From positions 4,340,001-4,404,000 of the forward strand of contig NZ_FNRT01000002.1 of NCBI RefSeq assembly GCF_900105585.1: 64,000 nucleotides of DNA, given 5' to 3'. The translations under genes were made by a program, and so were the position numbers. The stretch's first letter is position 1. Every line of letters begins with the position of its first letter. Shown piece after piece: positions 8,878 to 16,752 of the stretch. The notes beneath the pieces are model-generated. The model was not told the DNA's origin. It saw only the letters and a program-made list of their open reading frames with translations, and did no database searches. Source of the stretch: Nocardioides exalbidus. GTDB taxonomy: Bacteria > Actinomycetota > Actinomycetes > Propionibacteriales > Nocardioidaceae.

Positions 8878-9777
8878 TCAGCCTGTCGGCCGGCTCAGCT
8901 CGGCCTGGATGCGGGCGAGCTGCTCGAGCCGCTGCTGCAGGGGCGGGTGGGTGGCCATCAGGCCGCTCAGGCCGCCACCGCGCAGGGCGGGGACGATGCA
9001 CAGGGCGCTCGCGGAGCGGAGGTCGCGGGTCGGCGTGGCGGCCGCCTCGCCGCTGATCTTCTGCAGGGCGGAGGCGAGCGCGGCCGGCTTCATCGTGAGG
9101 TACGCCCCGGCGCGGTCGGCGCTCAGCTCGCGGTAGCGCGAGAGCAGGCGCAGCAGCAGGAAGCTGACGGCGTACACCACCAGGCTGACGAGGAGCGCGA
9201 CGAGCACGGCCGGCAGGGCGTTGTTGTTGCGCGAGCGGCCCATCCCGCCGAACTGCGCGAACCGCATGAGCAGGCCGGCCGCGATCCCGGCGGACGAGGC
9301 GACGGTCATGACCAGGACGTCGCGGTGGGCCACGTGGCTCAGCTCGTGGGCCAGCACGGCCTCGAGCTCCTCGGCGTCGAGGGTGCGGAGGATGCCGGTG
9401 GTCACGCACACCACCGACCGGTCCGGTGAGCGACCGGTGGCGAACGCGTTGGCGATCGCCATGTCGGAGACGCCGACGCGCGGCTTCGGCATGTCGGCCA
9501 GGGCGCAGAGCCGGTCGATCATCCCGTGCAGCTCGGGGGCCTCCTGCGGCGTCACCTCACGAGCACGCATCGCGCGCATGGCGACCTTGTCCGAGCTCCA
9601 CCACTGCCAGAAGGCGATGCCGATCGCAACGAGGGCGACCACGACGGCACCACCGAGGCTCCGGACGTAGAGGAGCACCACTGCTACCAACGCGACGTAG
9701 AGGCCGCCGAGCAGGAACATGGTCAGGGTCATCCGGGCAGTGAGCCCGCCGTCCTTGATGAAGCGAGAAGTGGCCAT
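8878..9777 (-). CDS. htpX: HtpX-like M48 membrane metalloprotease
   Basis: A 299-residue membrane protease. Two transmembrane helices lie near residues 17-58, the zinc motif HELSH has ligands His144 and His148 with Glu145 as catalytic base, and Glu217 in SRYRELSADR is the likely third ligand. Two further hydrophobic stretches are at about 155-172 and 188-210. HtpX degrades damaged or misfolded inner-membrane proteins. It sits between pspAA (11 bases) and pspAB (23 bases), tying membrane quality control to the phage-shock response. Confidence 0.95.
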   Translation of the reverse strand: MATSRFIKDGGLTARMTLTMFLLGGLYVALVAVVLLYVRSLGGAVVVALVAIGIAFWQWWSSDKVAMRAMRAREVTPQEAPELHGMIDRLCALADMPKPRVGVSDMAIANAFATGRSPDRSVVCVTTGILRTLDAEELEAVLAHELSHVAHRDVLVMTVASSAGIAAGLLMRFAQFGGMGRSRNNNALPAVLVALLVSLVVYAVSFLLLRLLSRYRELSADRAGAYLTMKPAALASALQKISGEAAATPTRDLRSASALCIVPALRGGGLSGLMATHPPLQQRLEQLARIQAELSRPTG

Positions 9778-9787
9778 CCGGGCGGCG

Positions 9788-10066
9788 TCAGCCGGGGATG
9801 AGGCCGTCGTCGCCCAAGAGCTCGCGGACCTCGTCGATCGTGGCGTCCGGGGGCGGGAGGATCAGGTCGGACTCGTCGAGCGAGTCGGGGTCGTGGTGCG
9901 TCCCGCTCGCCCGCACGCCGGCCAGCAGCCCCTGGAGCGCGGTGCGGAACATCGCCTCGTCACCCGACTCGATGGCCTGCTCGATCTGGTTGTCGAGGCC
10001 GTTGAGCGCGTCGAGCGCGTGGTCGTCGAGGTCGTACTGACCCTCGCCGAGGATCCGGACGATCAT
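9788..10066 (-). CDS. pspAA: PspA-associated protein PspAA
   Basis: A 92-residue acidic protein starting MIVRILGEGQYDLDD and ending IDEVRELLGDDGLIPG, the standard PspAA form. It forms a small beta-rich N-terminal unit followed by helices. The function is unknown; it is nearly always encoded directly after pspA in actinobacteria. The ATG overlaps the pspA stop by four bases (ATGA), so it is translationally coupled to it. Confidence 0.92.
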   Translation of the reverse strand: MIVRILGEGQYDLDDHALDALNGLDNQIEQAIESGDEAMFRTALQGLLAGVRASGTHHDPDSLDESDLILPPPDATIDEVRELLGDDGLIPG

Positions 10067-10860
10067 GCCTGGCCGCCCTCGTTGACCTCACGCTTCACAG
10101 CCACCTCGTCCGACTCCTCCAGGATGTCGCCGCCGGCCTCGATGGCCGGGGCGGACTGCGGGGCGCTGAGACCCTTGAGCCGGGCCAGCTCGGCCTCGAC
10201 GTCGGAGCCGGAGCTCAGCGCGTCGAGCTCGCGGGAGATGTCGTCGCCGGCGTTGAGCGAGGAGGCGTCGTCGAGGGCACCGGAGGCGATCAGCTCGTCG
10301 ATCGCCGCGCCGCGTGCCTGCATCTGCGCCGTCTTGTCCTCGGCACGCTGGATCGCGAGCCCGACGTCGCCCATCTCCTCGCCGATGCCCGACATCGCCT
10401 CGCCGATGCGCGTCTGCGCCTCGGCCGCGGTGTAGGTGGCCTTGATGGTCTCCTTGCGGGTGCGGAAGGCCTCGACCTTGGCCTGCAGCCGCTGCTGCGC
10501 GAGGACGAGCTTGTCCTCCTCGCCCTGCAGCGCGGCCTGCTGCTCCTTGAGGTTGGTGATCTGCGAGGCCAGGCCGGACTTGCGGGTCAGCGCCTCGCGC
10601 GCCAGGTCCTCGCGGCCGGCGCCGATCGCCTTCTCGGCCTGCCCCTGGAGCTTGGCGGCCTGCTGCTCGAGCTGGTTGACCTGCAGCTCGACGCGCTTGC
10701 GGCTGGTGGCGACGTCGGCCACGCCGCGCCGGACCTTGGAGAGGAGCTCGAGCTGCCGCTGGTAGCTGTAGTCCAGGGTCTCGCGGGGGTCCTCCGCCCT
10801 GTCCAGGGCCTTGTTGGCCTTGGAGCGGAAGATCAGGCTGATGCGCTGCATGAGGCTCAT
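10063..10860 (-). CDS. pspA: Phage shock protein A (PspA/IM30/Vipp1 family)
   Basis: A 265-residue, mostly coiled-coil protein. The N-terminal amphipathic helix (MSLMQRISLIFRSKANKAL) and the EDPRETLDYSYQRQLELL segment are diagnostic for PspA, which binds stressed membranes and forms ESCRT-III-like assemblies. Long helices run to about residue 190, followed by an acidic tail with an ALSSGSDVEAELARLKG helix. It is the first gene of an operon with pspAA, htpX, pspAB and a histidine kinase. No PspBC or PspF is present, so regulation differs from E. coli. Confidence 0.96.
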   Translation of the reverse strand: MSLMQRISLIFRSKANKALDRAEDPRETLDYSYQRQLELLSKVRRGVADVATSRKRVELQVNQLEQQAAKLQGQAEKAIGAGREDLAREALTRKSGLASQITNLKEQQAALQGEEDKLVLAQQRLQAKVEAFRTRKETIKATYTAAEAQTRIGEAMSGIGEEMGDVGLAIQRAEDKTAQMQARGAAIDELIASGALDDASSLNAGDDISRELDALSSGSDVEAELARLKGLSAPQSAPAIEAGGDILEESDEVAVKREVNEGGQA

Positions 10861-10922
10861 CTGGGTGTGAACCCTCTCTGGGTCAGTTCGGGGTCAGGCT
10901 CGTGACGTCTGGCTGTCCCCTC

Positions 10923-10928
10923 ACCCTA
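10923..10928 (-). promoter_or_regulatory. Possible -10 box of the psp operon
   Basis: TAGGGT on the minus strand, 62 bases upstream of the pspA start. No convincing -35 is seen. It would give a leader of roughly 55 bases, unlike most other genes here. Confidence 0.3.
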
Positions 10929-11022
10929 GAACCAAAGCCAAGCGGGAGGTAGGGCGTCCCCTGTGCGCCTGCGTACGGCGATAGGCTGGCGCCAGCATCC
11001 GATCCACGTGAGGGCAGCACCC

Positions 11023-11604
11023 GTGTTCCGTCGTACCAGCTCCGAGCCGCAGACCGAGACCGTCACCGACAAGGTGGGCGGCAAGGGTCGTCCCACGCCG
11101 TCGCGCAAGGAGGCCGAGGCAGCTGCCCGGGCCCGTGCCAAGGTGCCGCGCACCCGCAAGGAGCAGGCCGCCGCCCAGCGCTCGGCGCGCGGCGACACCT
11201 CACGCCGGATGCGCGAGGCGATGAAGACCGGCGACGACCGCTACCTCCCCGCGCGCGACCGCGGTCCGGCCCGTCGCTTCATCCGCGACTTCGTCGACGC
11301 GCGCTTCTCGTTCATCGAGCTGATGGTGCCGCTGCTGATCGTGTCGATGATCCTCGGCTACATGAACTCGCCCGGCGCCCGACAGCTCGGCACCACGCTG
11401 ATGTTCACCACGATCCTGGTCATCATCTTCGACATCGTCATGCTCCGGTTCCGGCTGGGTCGCGAGCTCGCTCGCCGCTTCCCCGGCGAGAAGATCAAGG
11501 GCCCGACGCGCTACGCCGCGATGCGTTCGCTCCAGATGAAGTTCCTGCGCCTGCCCAAGCCCCAGGTCAAGATCGGCGAGAAGCTCCCCGAGACCTATCG
11601 ATGA
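11023..11604 (+). CDS. DUF3043 membrane protein
   Basis: A 193-residue actinobacterial protein of the DUF3043 family. The first 90 residues are very basic (KGRPTPSRKEAEAAARARAK, then RRFIRDFVDARFS). Two transmembrane helices follow at about 101-120 and 125-145, and the tail is basic again (LPKPQVKIGEKLPETYR). The function is unknown. The GTG start is preceded by GAGGG nine bases upstream. It is divergent from pspA and overlaps the following acetyltransferase by four bases, so the two are coupled. Confidence 0.85.
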   Translation: MFRRTSSEPQTETVTDKVGGKGRPTPSRKEAEAAARARAKVPRTRKEQAAAQRSARGDTSRRMREAMKTGDDRYLPARDRGPARRFIRDFVDARFSFIELMVPLLIVSMILGYMNSPGARQLGTTLMFTTILVIIFDIVMLRFRLGRELARRFPGEKIKGPTRYAAMRSLQMKFLRLPKPQVKIGEKLPETYR

Positions 11605-12161
11605 CCCACTCGCACTCCGGCGGTCCGTCCGCCGACGTGTCGGTGCGCATCGCGTGGGCCGACGACGCGGAGGCGATCGCCGCGGTCCAGGGGCGCGCCT
11701 GGCCGGAGATGTACGCCGACCTGCTGCCCGCGGGCGTGCTCCCGAGCGACGTCGAGGTGGTGGCCGCGCAGTGGCGCCAGCTGCTGGCCCGACCCGCTGA
11801 CGCGCGCAACCGGGTGCTGGTCGCCCTCGAGCGCAACCGCGTGGTTGGGTTCGCCCTCACCTCCCCCGCCGCCGACCCCGACTGCGACCCGGTCGCCGAC
11901 GGCGAGCTGGCCGAGATGACCCTCGACCCCGGCGAGCGGGCCAAGGGACACGGCTCGCGGCTCCTCCAGGCGGCGGTCGACACCCTCGCCGCCGACCGCT
12001 TCACGCGTGCCGTCAGCTGGATCAACGCCGGCGACGACGCTCTGCGGGCCTTCCTCACCGAGGCCGGCTGGGCTCCCGACACGGCCCACCGCGAGCTCGA
12101 CCTCGACGGCTCCGGCGCGACCCGGGTCAAGCAGGTCCGGCTCCACACCGCCATCGGCTGA
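11601..12161 (+). CDS. GNAT-family N-acetyltransferase
   Basis: A 186-residue protein with one GNAT fold. Visible are the N-terminal VRIAWADDAEAIAAVQGRAWPEMY segment, the beta-4 strand LAEMTLDPGERAKGHGSRLLQAA that binds acetyl-CoA (here GERAKGHG, a variant of the R/Q-x-x-G-x-G/A loop), and the late AFLTEAGWAPD segment. The acceptor substrate is unknown. The ATGA overlap with the DUF3043 gene fixes the start at 11601. Confidence 0.85.
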   Translation: MTHSHSGGPSADVSVRIAWADDAEAIAAVQGRAWPEMYADLLPAGVLPSDVEVVAAQWRQLLARPADARNRVLVALERNRVVGFALTSPAADPDCDPVADGELAEMTLDPGERAKGHGSRLLQAAVDTLAADRFTRAVSWINAGDDALRAFLTEAGWAPDTAHRELDLDGSGATRVKQVRLHTAIG

Positions 12162-12264
12162 CGCCCAGAATGGGTGAAACCCACCCCTGGGGCTGCTTGC
12201 AATTCGCGTGACCGGAGTCACTATGGAGGTCCGGCCGCTCGGCCGGTCCGCACCGGGGGTCCAC

Positions 12265-12492
12265 ATGCTAGGTCCGCTTCCCACGCTTCACCGGTTCGTG
12301 CTCGTCCTCGCCGCGCTCGTGGTCGGCATCGGCATCGGCTTCTGGTTCGGGGCCGTCCCGGAGCTCCCGCTCAACGTCCGGGTCGGGCTGCTGGCCGGTG
12401 GCGCGGCCGGCGTGGCCGGCGCGTTCGTGCTGGTCCACGACTTCCACCAACGCCGCGTCCGGCCCTCCCGGGTGCGCCGCCACCTGCCGTGA
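12265..12492 (+). CDS. Small two-helix membrane protein, 75 aa
   Basis: The peptide has two hydrophobic helices (about residues 9-30 and 38-58, with VVGIGIGFWFGAV and AGGAAGVAGAFVLVH) and a basic tail, RVRPSRVRRHLP, typical of a cytoplasmic C-terminus. I recognise no family. The ATG at 12265 follows a GGGGG stretch; in-frame starts at 12223 and 12208 would add a 14- or 19-residue extension. It stands alone between an acetyltransferase and azlC. Confidence 0.6.
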   Translation: MLGPLPTLHRFVLVLAALVVGIGIGFWFGAVPELPLNVRVGLLAGGAAGVAGAFVLVHDFHQRRVRPSRVRRHLP

Positions 12493-12546
12493 GCGGACCC
12501 GGCCGGAGCAGGTGAGACCCGGCCCGGCGGACCCGTGGCGATGACC

Positions 12547-12552
12547 TAGCCT
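12547..12552 (+). promoter_or_regulatory. Leaderless -10 box of azlC
   Basis: TAGCCT ends six bases before the GTG start at 12559; no ribosome site is visible in between. Confidence 0.5.
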
Positions 12553-12558
12553 CGGGGC

Positions 12559-13287
12559 GTGTCCGACGCCGCCCTCTCCCCCGCCGAGCGCTCCTCGATC
12601 GTCCGGGACAGCCTGGCCGTCGGTGTCGCGACCGGGGCCTACGGCATCGGCTTCGGAGCCGTGTCGGTCGCGTCCGGGCTGAGCGTCCTGCAGACCTGCG
12701 CCCTCTCGCTGCTGATGTTCACCGGTGCGAGCCAGTTCGCCCTCGCCGGCGTCGTCGCGGCGGGTGGGGCTCCCCTGTCGGGGGCCGCGACCGCGCTCCT
12801 GCTCGGCACCCGCAACACGCTCTACGGCCTGCGGATGGCGCCCGTGCTGAAGTGGCGGGGCTGGCGTCGGTTCGCAGCCGCCCACGTCCTGATCGACGAG
12901 TCGACCGCGATGTCGGTCAACCGTCCGACCACCGAGGGTGCCCGCGTCGGCTTCCTCACCACGGGCATCTCGGTCTTCGTGCTCTGGAACCTCGCGACCG
13001 CGATCGGGGCGATCGCCGGCGAGGCGGTCGGCGACCCGCGGACCTACGGCCTGGACGCGGCGGTCGGTGCGGCCTTCCTCGCCCTGCTCTGGCCGCGGTT
13101 GAAGGACCGGCGCAACGTGGTGGTCGGCCTCCTCGCCGCGGCCGTCGCACTGTCGATGGTGCCGATCACGGCGCCCGGGGTGCCGGTGCTCGCGGCGGGC
13201 TGCGTCGCGCTGCTGGTCGGCGTGCTGGCGAGGCGGCAGGGCACCACCGACGTGCCCGGAGACGACGCGGCGGGAGGCCACCGCTGA
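12559..13287 (+). CDS. azlC: AzlC-family branched-chain amino acid exporter, large subunit
   Basis: A 242-residue integral membrane protein with seven to eight hydrophobic helices. The family motifs are clear: GVATGAYGIGFGAVSVASGLS, LMFTGASQFALAGV and GTRNTLYGLRMAP. AzlC works with AzlD to export branched-chain amino acids, as BrnFE does in Corynebacterium. The azlD gene follows with a one-base overlap (TGATG), so the two subunits are co-translated. The C-terminal 20 residues are soluble and polar. Confidence 0.93.
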   Translation: MSDAALSPAERSSIVRDSLAVGVATGAYGIGFGAVSVASGLSVLQTCALSLLMFTGASQFALAGVVAAGGAPLSGAATALLLGTRNTLYGLRMAPVLKWRGWRRFAAAHVLIDESTAMSVNRPTTEGARVGFLTTGISVFVLWNLATAIGAIAGEAVGDPRTYGLDAAVGAAFLALLWPRLKDRRNVVVGLLAAAVALSMVPITAPGVPVLAAGCVALLVGVLARRQGTTDVPGDDAAGGHR

Positions 13288-13592
13288 TGTGGACCGCCGT
13301 CCTCCTGGCGTGCGCCGGGTGCTACCTGCTCAAGCTCGCCGGCATGTCGTTGCCGGAGCGGGTGCTGAGCCACCCGACGGTCGAGCGGGTGGCCGACCTG
13401 ATCCCGGTCGCCCTGCTGGCGGCCCTCGTCGCGGTGCAGGTCTTCTCCGGGGACGGCGACGGCCCGGCGCTCACGCTGGACGCGCGGGCACTGGGCCTCG
13501 GGTTCGCCGTCGTGGCGCTGCTGCTGCGCGCACCCTTCCTGGTCGTGGTGGTGGGGGCGTCGGTCGTGGCGGCCCTGTTCCGCCTCGTCTGA
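13287..13592 (+). CDS. azlD: AzlD-family branched-chain amino acid exporter, small subunit
   Basis: A 101-residue protein with three to four membrane helices, including the GCYLLKLAGMSLPERVL segment typical of AzlD, VADLIPVALLAALVAVQVF, and a hydrophobic C-terminus. It forms the exporter with AzlC. The ATG at 13287 overlaps the azlC stop by one base. A hairpin follows 20 bases after the stop. Confidence 0.92.
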   Translation: MWTAVLLACAGCYLLKLAGMSLPERVLSHPTVERVADLIPVALLAALVAVQVFSGDGDGPALTLDARALGLGFAVVALLLRAPFLVVVVGASVVAALFRLV

Positions 13593-13612
13593 CGCCCCCA
13601 CCCGACCCCCGC

Positions 13613-13641
13613 GAGGAACCCCTGGGTGAGGGGCGTTCCTC
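13613..13641. terminator. Convergent terminator hairpin between azlD and the M4 protease
   Basis: GAGGAAC (13613-13619) pairs with GTTCCTC (13635-13641), and CCCT/AGGG extends the stem with one bulged base. The right arm includes part of the protease stop codon. Confidence 0.55.
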
Positions 13642-15277
13642 AGCCGACCGAGACCGCGCTCCAGGCGGCGGCCACGGTGTCGTACTGGGTGCTGCCCTGG
13701 CCGTAGAAGTCACGGGCGGCGTCGAGCGTCGCGGTGCGCGCGCCGGCGTAGGTGGTGCTCGACGTCATGTAGACGGTCAGCGCGCGGTACCAGATGTCGC
13801 CGGCGGCCTCGCGGCCGATGCCGGTGATCGACGAGCCGTTGCAGGTCGTCGAGCTGTGGGCGACGCCGCCGATCGTCCTGCCGCCGCTGCCCTCGGCCAG
13901 CAGGTAGAAGAAGTGGTTGCCGATGCCCGAGGAGTAGTGGACGTCGACGTCCTTGGCCCCGGTGCTCCAGCAGTCGAGCGACGAGCCGTCGCTCGAGGGC
14001 TGGTCCATCCGGCGCAGGCCCTCGTGGTTCCGGAGGTCGAACTGCTCGCCGATCAGGTAGTCGCCCGGGTCGTTGGCGTTGCCCGCGTAGAACTCGACCA
14101 TCGAGCCGAAGATGTCGGAGGTGGCCTCGTTGAGTCCGCCGGACTCACCGGAGTAGGTGAGGTTGGCGGAGTTCTCCGTGACGCCGTGCGACATCTCGTG
14201 GCCGGCCACGTCGAGCGAGACGAGCGGGCCGTAGTTCGTGCCGTCGCCGTCGCCGTAGGTCATCTTGCTGCCGTCCCAGAAGGCGTTGACGTAGCCGTTG
14301 CCGTAGTGGACCCGGTTGAACGACCCACGTCCGTCACCCCAGATGCCGTCGCGGCCGTGCGCGTCCTGGAAGTAGTCCCAGGTCTCGTTGGAGCCGTACT
14401 GCGCGTCCGCGGCGGCGCTGGCGCGGTTGGCGTTGGTGCCGTCGCCGAACGTGGTCGTCCCCGAGGTGACCGTCGTGCCGGTCGAGCAGCCCATCTGGAG
14501 GAGCTGGCACAGGATCGAGTCCTCGGCGTTCTTCATGTCGGTCGTGTAGGTCCCGCCGCGCGTGTCGTCCTTCAGCGTGTAGGACGACCCGGACCCGCTC
14601 ACCTGCAGCGGCACGTCGCCGCTGTAGAGCGTCTCGCCGTGGCCGTCGACGTTGACGATCTGCTGCTCGCTGCGGATCACGAGGCCGGTCCTCGCATCGA
14701 TGTAGGTCGCGAGGCGCGAGGGCGTGCCGTCGGCCTGCATACCGCCGGTGAGCACCTCCCAGGCCAGCCGCGGCTTCGCGCCGGTCGCGTCGACCACGAG
14801 CTCGGTGGCCTCGGCCTCGTCGTCACCGCGGACGGCTGCGGTGCGCGCGTTGCGGGCGAGCACCGTGCGCGCGGCCGCGGCCTTGGCGACCGATGCGTCG
14901 GTGCCGAGGGTCAGCGGCCTGGCCAGTGTCTGGCTCACGCCGGCGAACGCGTCGGCGGCGTCGCGGTGGACGACGAGGTCGCCGCCGATGACGCGGAGGC
15001 CGTCGATCGTGCGGTCGAAGCGCACGTGGGTGCTGCCGTCGGCGTCGGTGATCGAGCCGGTCGCGACGAACGCCTGGCCGTCGGTGGCGCGGGCGGCGCC
15101 GGGGTGGCGCTGGAGCGACGTCAGTGCGCCGGACACGACGCCCGTGCGCGCAGCGGCGGGCGAGGCGGTGGACGAGGCGGACGGAGCGCCCTGGGCGCTG
15201 GACGCGGTCGTCAGGGGCAGTGCGGCTGCGGCGGCAGTGGCGACCGCGAACGCGGCCAGACCTGCGGTTCTGCGCAT
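13640..15277 (-). CDS. Secreted M4 (thermolysin-family) metalloprotease
   Basis: A 545-residue preproprotein. It has a signal peptide at about 1-30, a propeptide (FTP/PepSY-like) to about 200, and the mature protease. The zinc site is HEMSH with His360, Glu361 and His364, plus Glu384 in GGLNEATSDIFG; His447 in VDVHYSSGIGNHFFYLL matches thermolysin's transition-state histidine. It degrades extracellular protein for nutrition. The ATG at 15277 follows a GGGAGGGTTCC ribosome site. It is a single gene, convergent with azlCD. Confidence 0.95.
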   Translation of the reverse strand: MRRTAGLAAFAVATAAAAALPLTTASSAQGAPSASSTASPAAARTGVVSGALTSLQRHPGAARATDGQAFVATGSITDADGSTHVRFDRTIDGLRVIGGDLVVHRDAADAFAGVSQTLARPLTLGTDASVAKAAAARTVLARNARTAAVRGDDEAEATELVVDATGAKPRLAWEVLTGGMQADGTPSRLATYIDARTGLVIRSEQQIVNVDGHGETLYSGDVPLQVSGSGSSYTLKDDTRGGTYTTDMKNAEDSILCQLLQMGCSTGTTVTSGTTTFGDGTNANRASAAADAQYGSNETWDYFQDAHGRDGIWGDGRGSFNRVHYGNGYVNAFWDGSKMTYGDGDGTNYGPLVSLDVAGHEMSHGVTENSANLTYSGESGGLNEATSDIFGSMVEFYAGNANDPGDYLIGEQFDLRNHEGLRRMDQPSSDGSSLDCWSTGAKDVDVHYSSGIGNHFFYLLAEGSGGRTIGGVAHSSTTCNGSSITGIGREAAGDIWYRALTVYMTSSTTYAGARTATLDAARDFYGQGSTQYDTVAAAWSAVSVG

Positions 15278-15376
15278 GGTGGAACCCTCCCGAGAGTGTG
15301 CCCGGTCCCCGAGTGGACCGTGGCGGTCACCTCCTCAACGAGGACAGGTGACCGGGAGTTACACCATCGCCGGGGA

Positions 15377-16156
15377 TCACTCGATGTCGAGGAACCCGTC
15401 GAGGCCCACGGTGAGCCCCGGACGGTCCGCGATCGCCCGCACGCCGACCAGCACGCCGGGCGTGAACGAGATGCGGTCGAGCGAGTCGTGGCGGATGGTG
15501 AGGGTCTCCCCCGCCGTGCCGAGGAGGACCTCCTGGTGCGCGACGAGCCCGCGCACGCGCAGGCTGTGCACGCGCACGCCGTCGACGTCGGCGCCACGTG
15601 CGCCCTCGATGCCGGTCGACGTCGCGTCGGGCATGGGGGCGCTCCCCGCCTCCCGCCGCGCGGCCGCGATGAGCTCGGCGGTGCGTCCGGCCGTGCCGGA
15701 GGGGGCGTCGGCCTTGGAGGGGTGGTGCAGCTCGACGACCTCGACGGAGTCGAAGAACGGCGCGGCCTGCGCCGCGAAGCGCATCATCAAGATCGCGCCG
15801 ATCGAGAAGTTCGGCGCGATCAGGACACCCACTCCGGGCGCATCGGCGAGCCACGTCTCGAGCTGGTCGAGGCGGGCCTGGTCGAAACCCGTCGTGCCGA
15901 CCACGGCGTGGACGCCGTGCTCGATGCAGAAGCGCAGGTTGTCCATCACCGCGTCGGGGTGGGTGAAGTCCACGACCACCCCGGCACCGGCCTCGACCAG
16001 CGCGGCGATGTCGTCGCCGGCGTCGACCGAGGCGACGAGCTCGGTGTCTGGAGCCGCCTCGACGGCCCTGCAGACCTCGGCGCCGACCTTGCCGCGCGCC
16101 CCCAGCACGCCGACCCTGATGAGTGCCCGATCCTGGGTGCTGTCACCTGTGCTCAC
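15377..16156 (-). CDS. dapB: 4-hydroxy-tetrahydrodipicolinate reductase DapB
   Basis: A 259-residue NAD(P)H-dependent reductase of lysine and diaminopimelate synthesis, needed for the peptidoglycan cross-bridge. The nucleotide loop GVLGARGKVG is at about residues 16-25. Other signatures are VDFTHPDAVMDNL, VVGTTGFD, APNFSIGAILMMRFA and the catalytic HHPSKADAPSGTA. The first ten residues are an extension rich in Ser, Thr and Asp. A GTG start at 16156 lies six bases after a TAGGTT box. dapA is not adjacent in this window. Confidence 0.96.
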   Translation of the reverse strand: MSTGDSTQDRALIRVGVLGARGKVGAEVCRAVEAAPDTELVASVDAGDDIAALVEAGAGVVVDFTHPDAVMDNLRFCIEHGVHAVVGTTGFDQARLDQLETWLADAPGVGVLIAPNFSIGAILMMRFAAQAAPFFDSVEVVELHHPSKADAPSGTAGRTAELIAAARREAGSAPMPDATSTGIEGARGADVDGVRVHSLRVRGLVAHQEVLLGTAGETLTIRHDSLDRISFTPGVLVGVRAIADRPGLTVGLDGFLDIE

Positions 16157-16162
16157 GACCCG

Positions 16163-16168
16163 AACCTA
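16163..16168 (-). promoter_or_regulatory. Leaderless -10 box of dapB
   Basis: TAGGTT on the minus strand, six bases before the GTG at 16156. Confidence 0.5.
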
Positions 16169-16236
16169 TCGCCTCCACCTCAGATCGCGAGTGGCGGTGG
16201 CTGACTCGCGAACGCGGGTCTGGCAGGGTAGAGACC

Positions 16237-16752
16237 ATGCCTGCTCCGACCATCCCGCCGCGCATCAAGTGGGCCGTCGACCTGATGGACGTCCAGCCGA
16301 ACGACCAGGTCCTCGAGATCGGCTGCGGCCCCGGAGCCGGGGCCGAGGCGATCTGCGCGAGGCTCGAGACGGGCAAGCTGTTCGCGATCGACCGCTCCGA
16401 GTCCGGTGTCGACCGCACCAAGCGCCGCAACCAGAAGTACGTCGACGCCGGCCGGCTCGTCGTGCGCCAGATCGACCTCGCCACGCTGCGGGTCCCGGTC
16501 AAGCGCCTCACCAAGGTCTTCGCCTTCAACGTGAACCTGTTCTGGGTGCGCGACTGCCAGGACGAGATCGCCCTGCTGCACGAGCGCGTGGTGCCCGGAG
16601 GCGCGGTCTACCTCTTCTACGAGGCCGCCCGGCCCGAGCTCGTCCCCAACATCGTGAAGAAGGCCTCCGAGAACCTCGTCCGAGGCGGCTTCCGGGTCAG
16701 CGTGGTCGAGCAGAAGGCTCCCCCGGTCATCGGGTTGATCGCGAAGCGCTGA
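16237..16752 (+). CDS. Class I SAM-dependent methyltransferase
   Basis: A 171-residue protein with the Rossmann-like methyltransferase core. Motif I is VLEIGCGPGAGAEAI, the acidic second strand is LFAIDRSESGVDRTK, and the motif IV region is VFAFNVNLFWVRD, with LLHERVVPGGAVYLFYE after it. The domain is short, and no substrate-recognition extension is present; the substrate is unknown. Its 3' end overlaps the convergent LysR gene by 26 bases. Confidence 0.85.
   Translation: MPAPTIPPRIKWAVDLMDVQPNDQVLEIGCGPGAGAEAICARLETGKLFAIDRSESGVDRTKRRNQKYVDAGRLVVRQIDLATLRVPVKRLTKVFAFNVNLFWVRDCQDEIALLHERVVPGGAVYLFYEAARPELVPNIVKKASENLVRGGFRVSVVEQKAPPVIGLIAKR

Noticed and set aside
16229..16239. Leaderless -10 for the methyltransferase gene
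   Set aside because: TAGAGA is only two bases from the ATG and lacks the final T; spacing does not fit the other cases.
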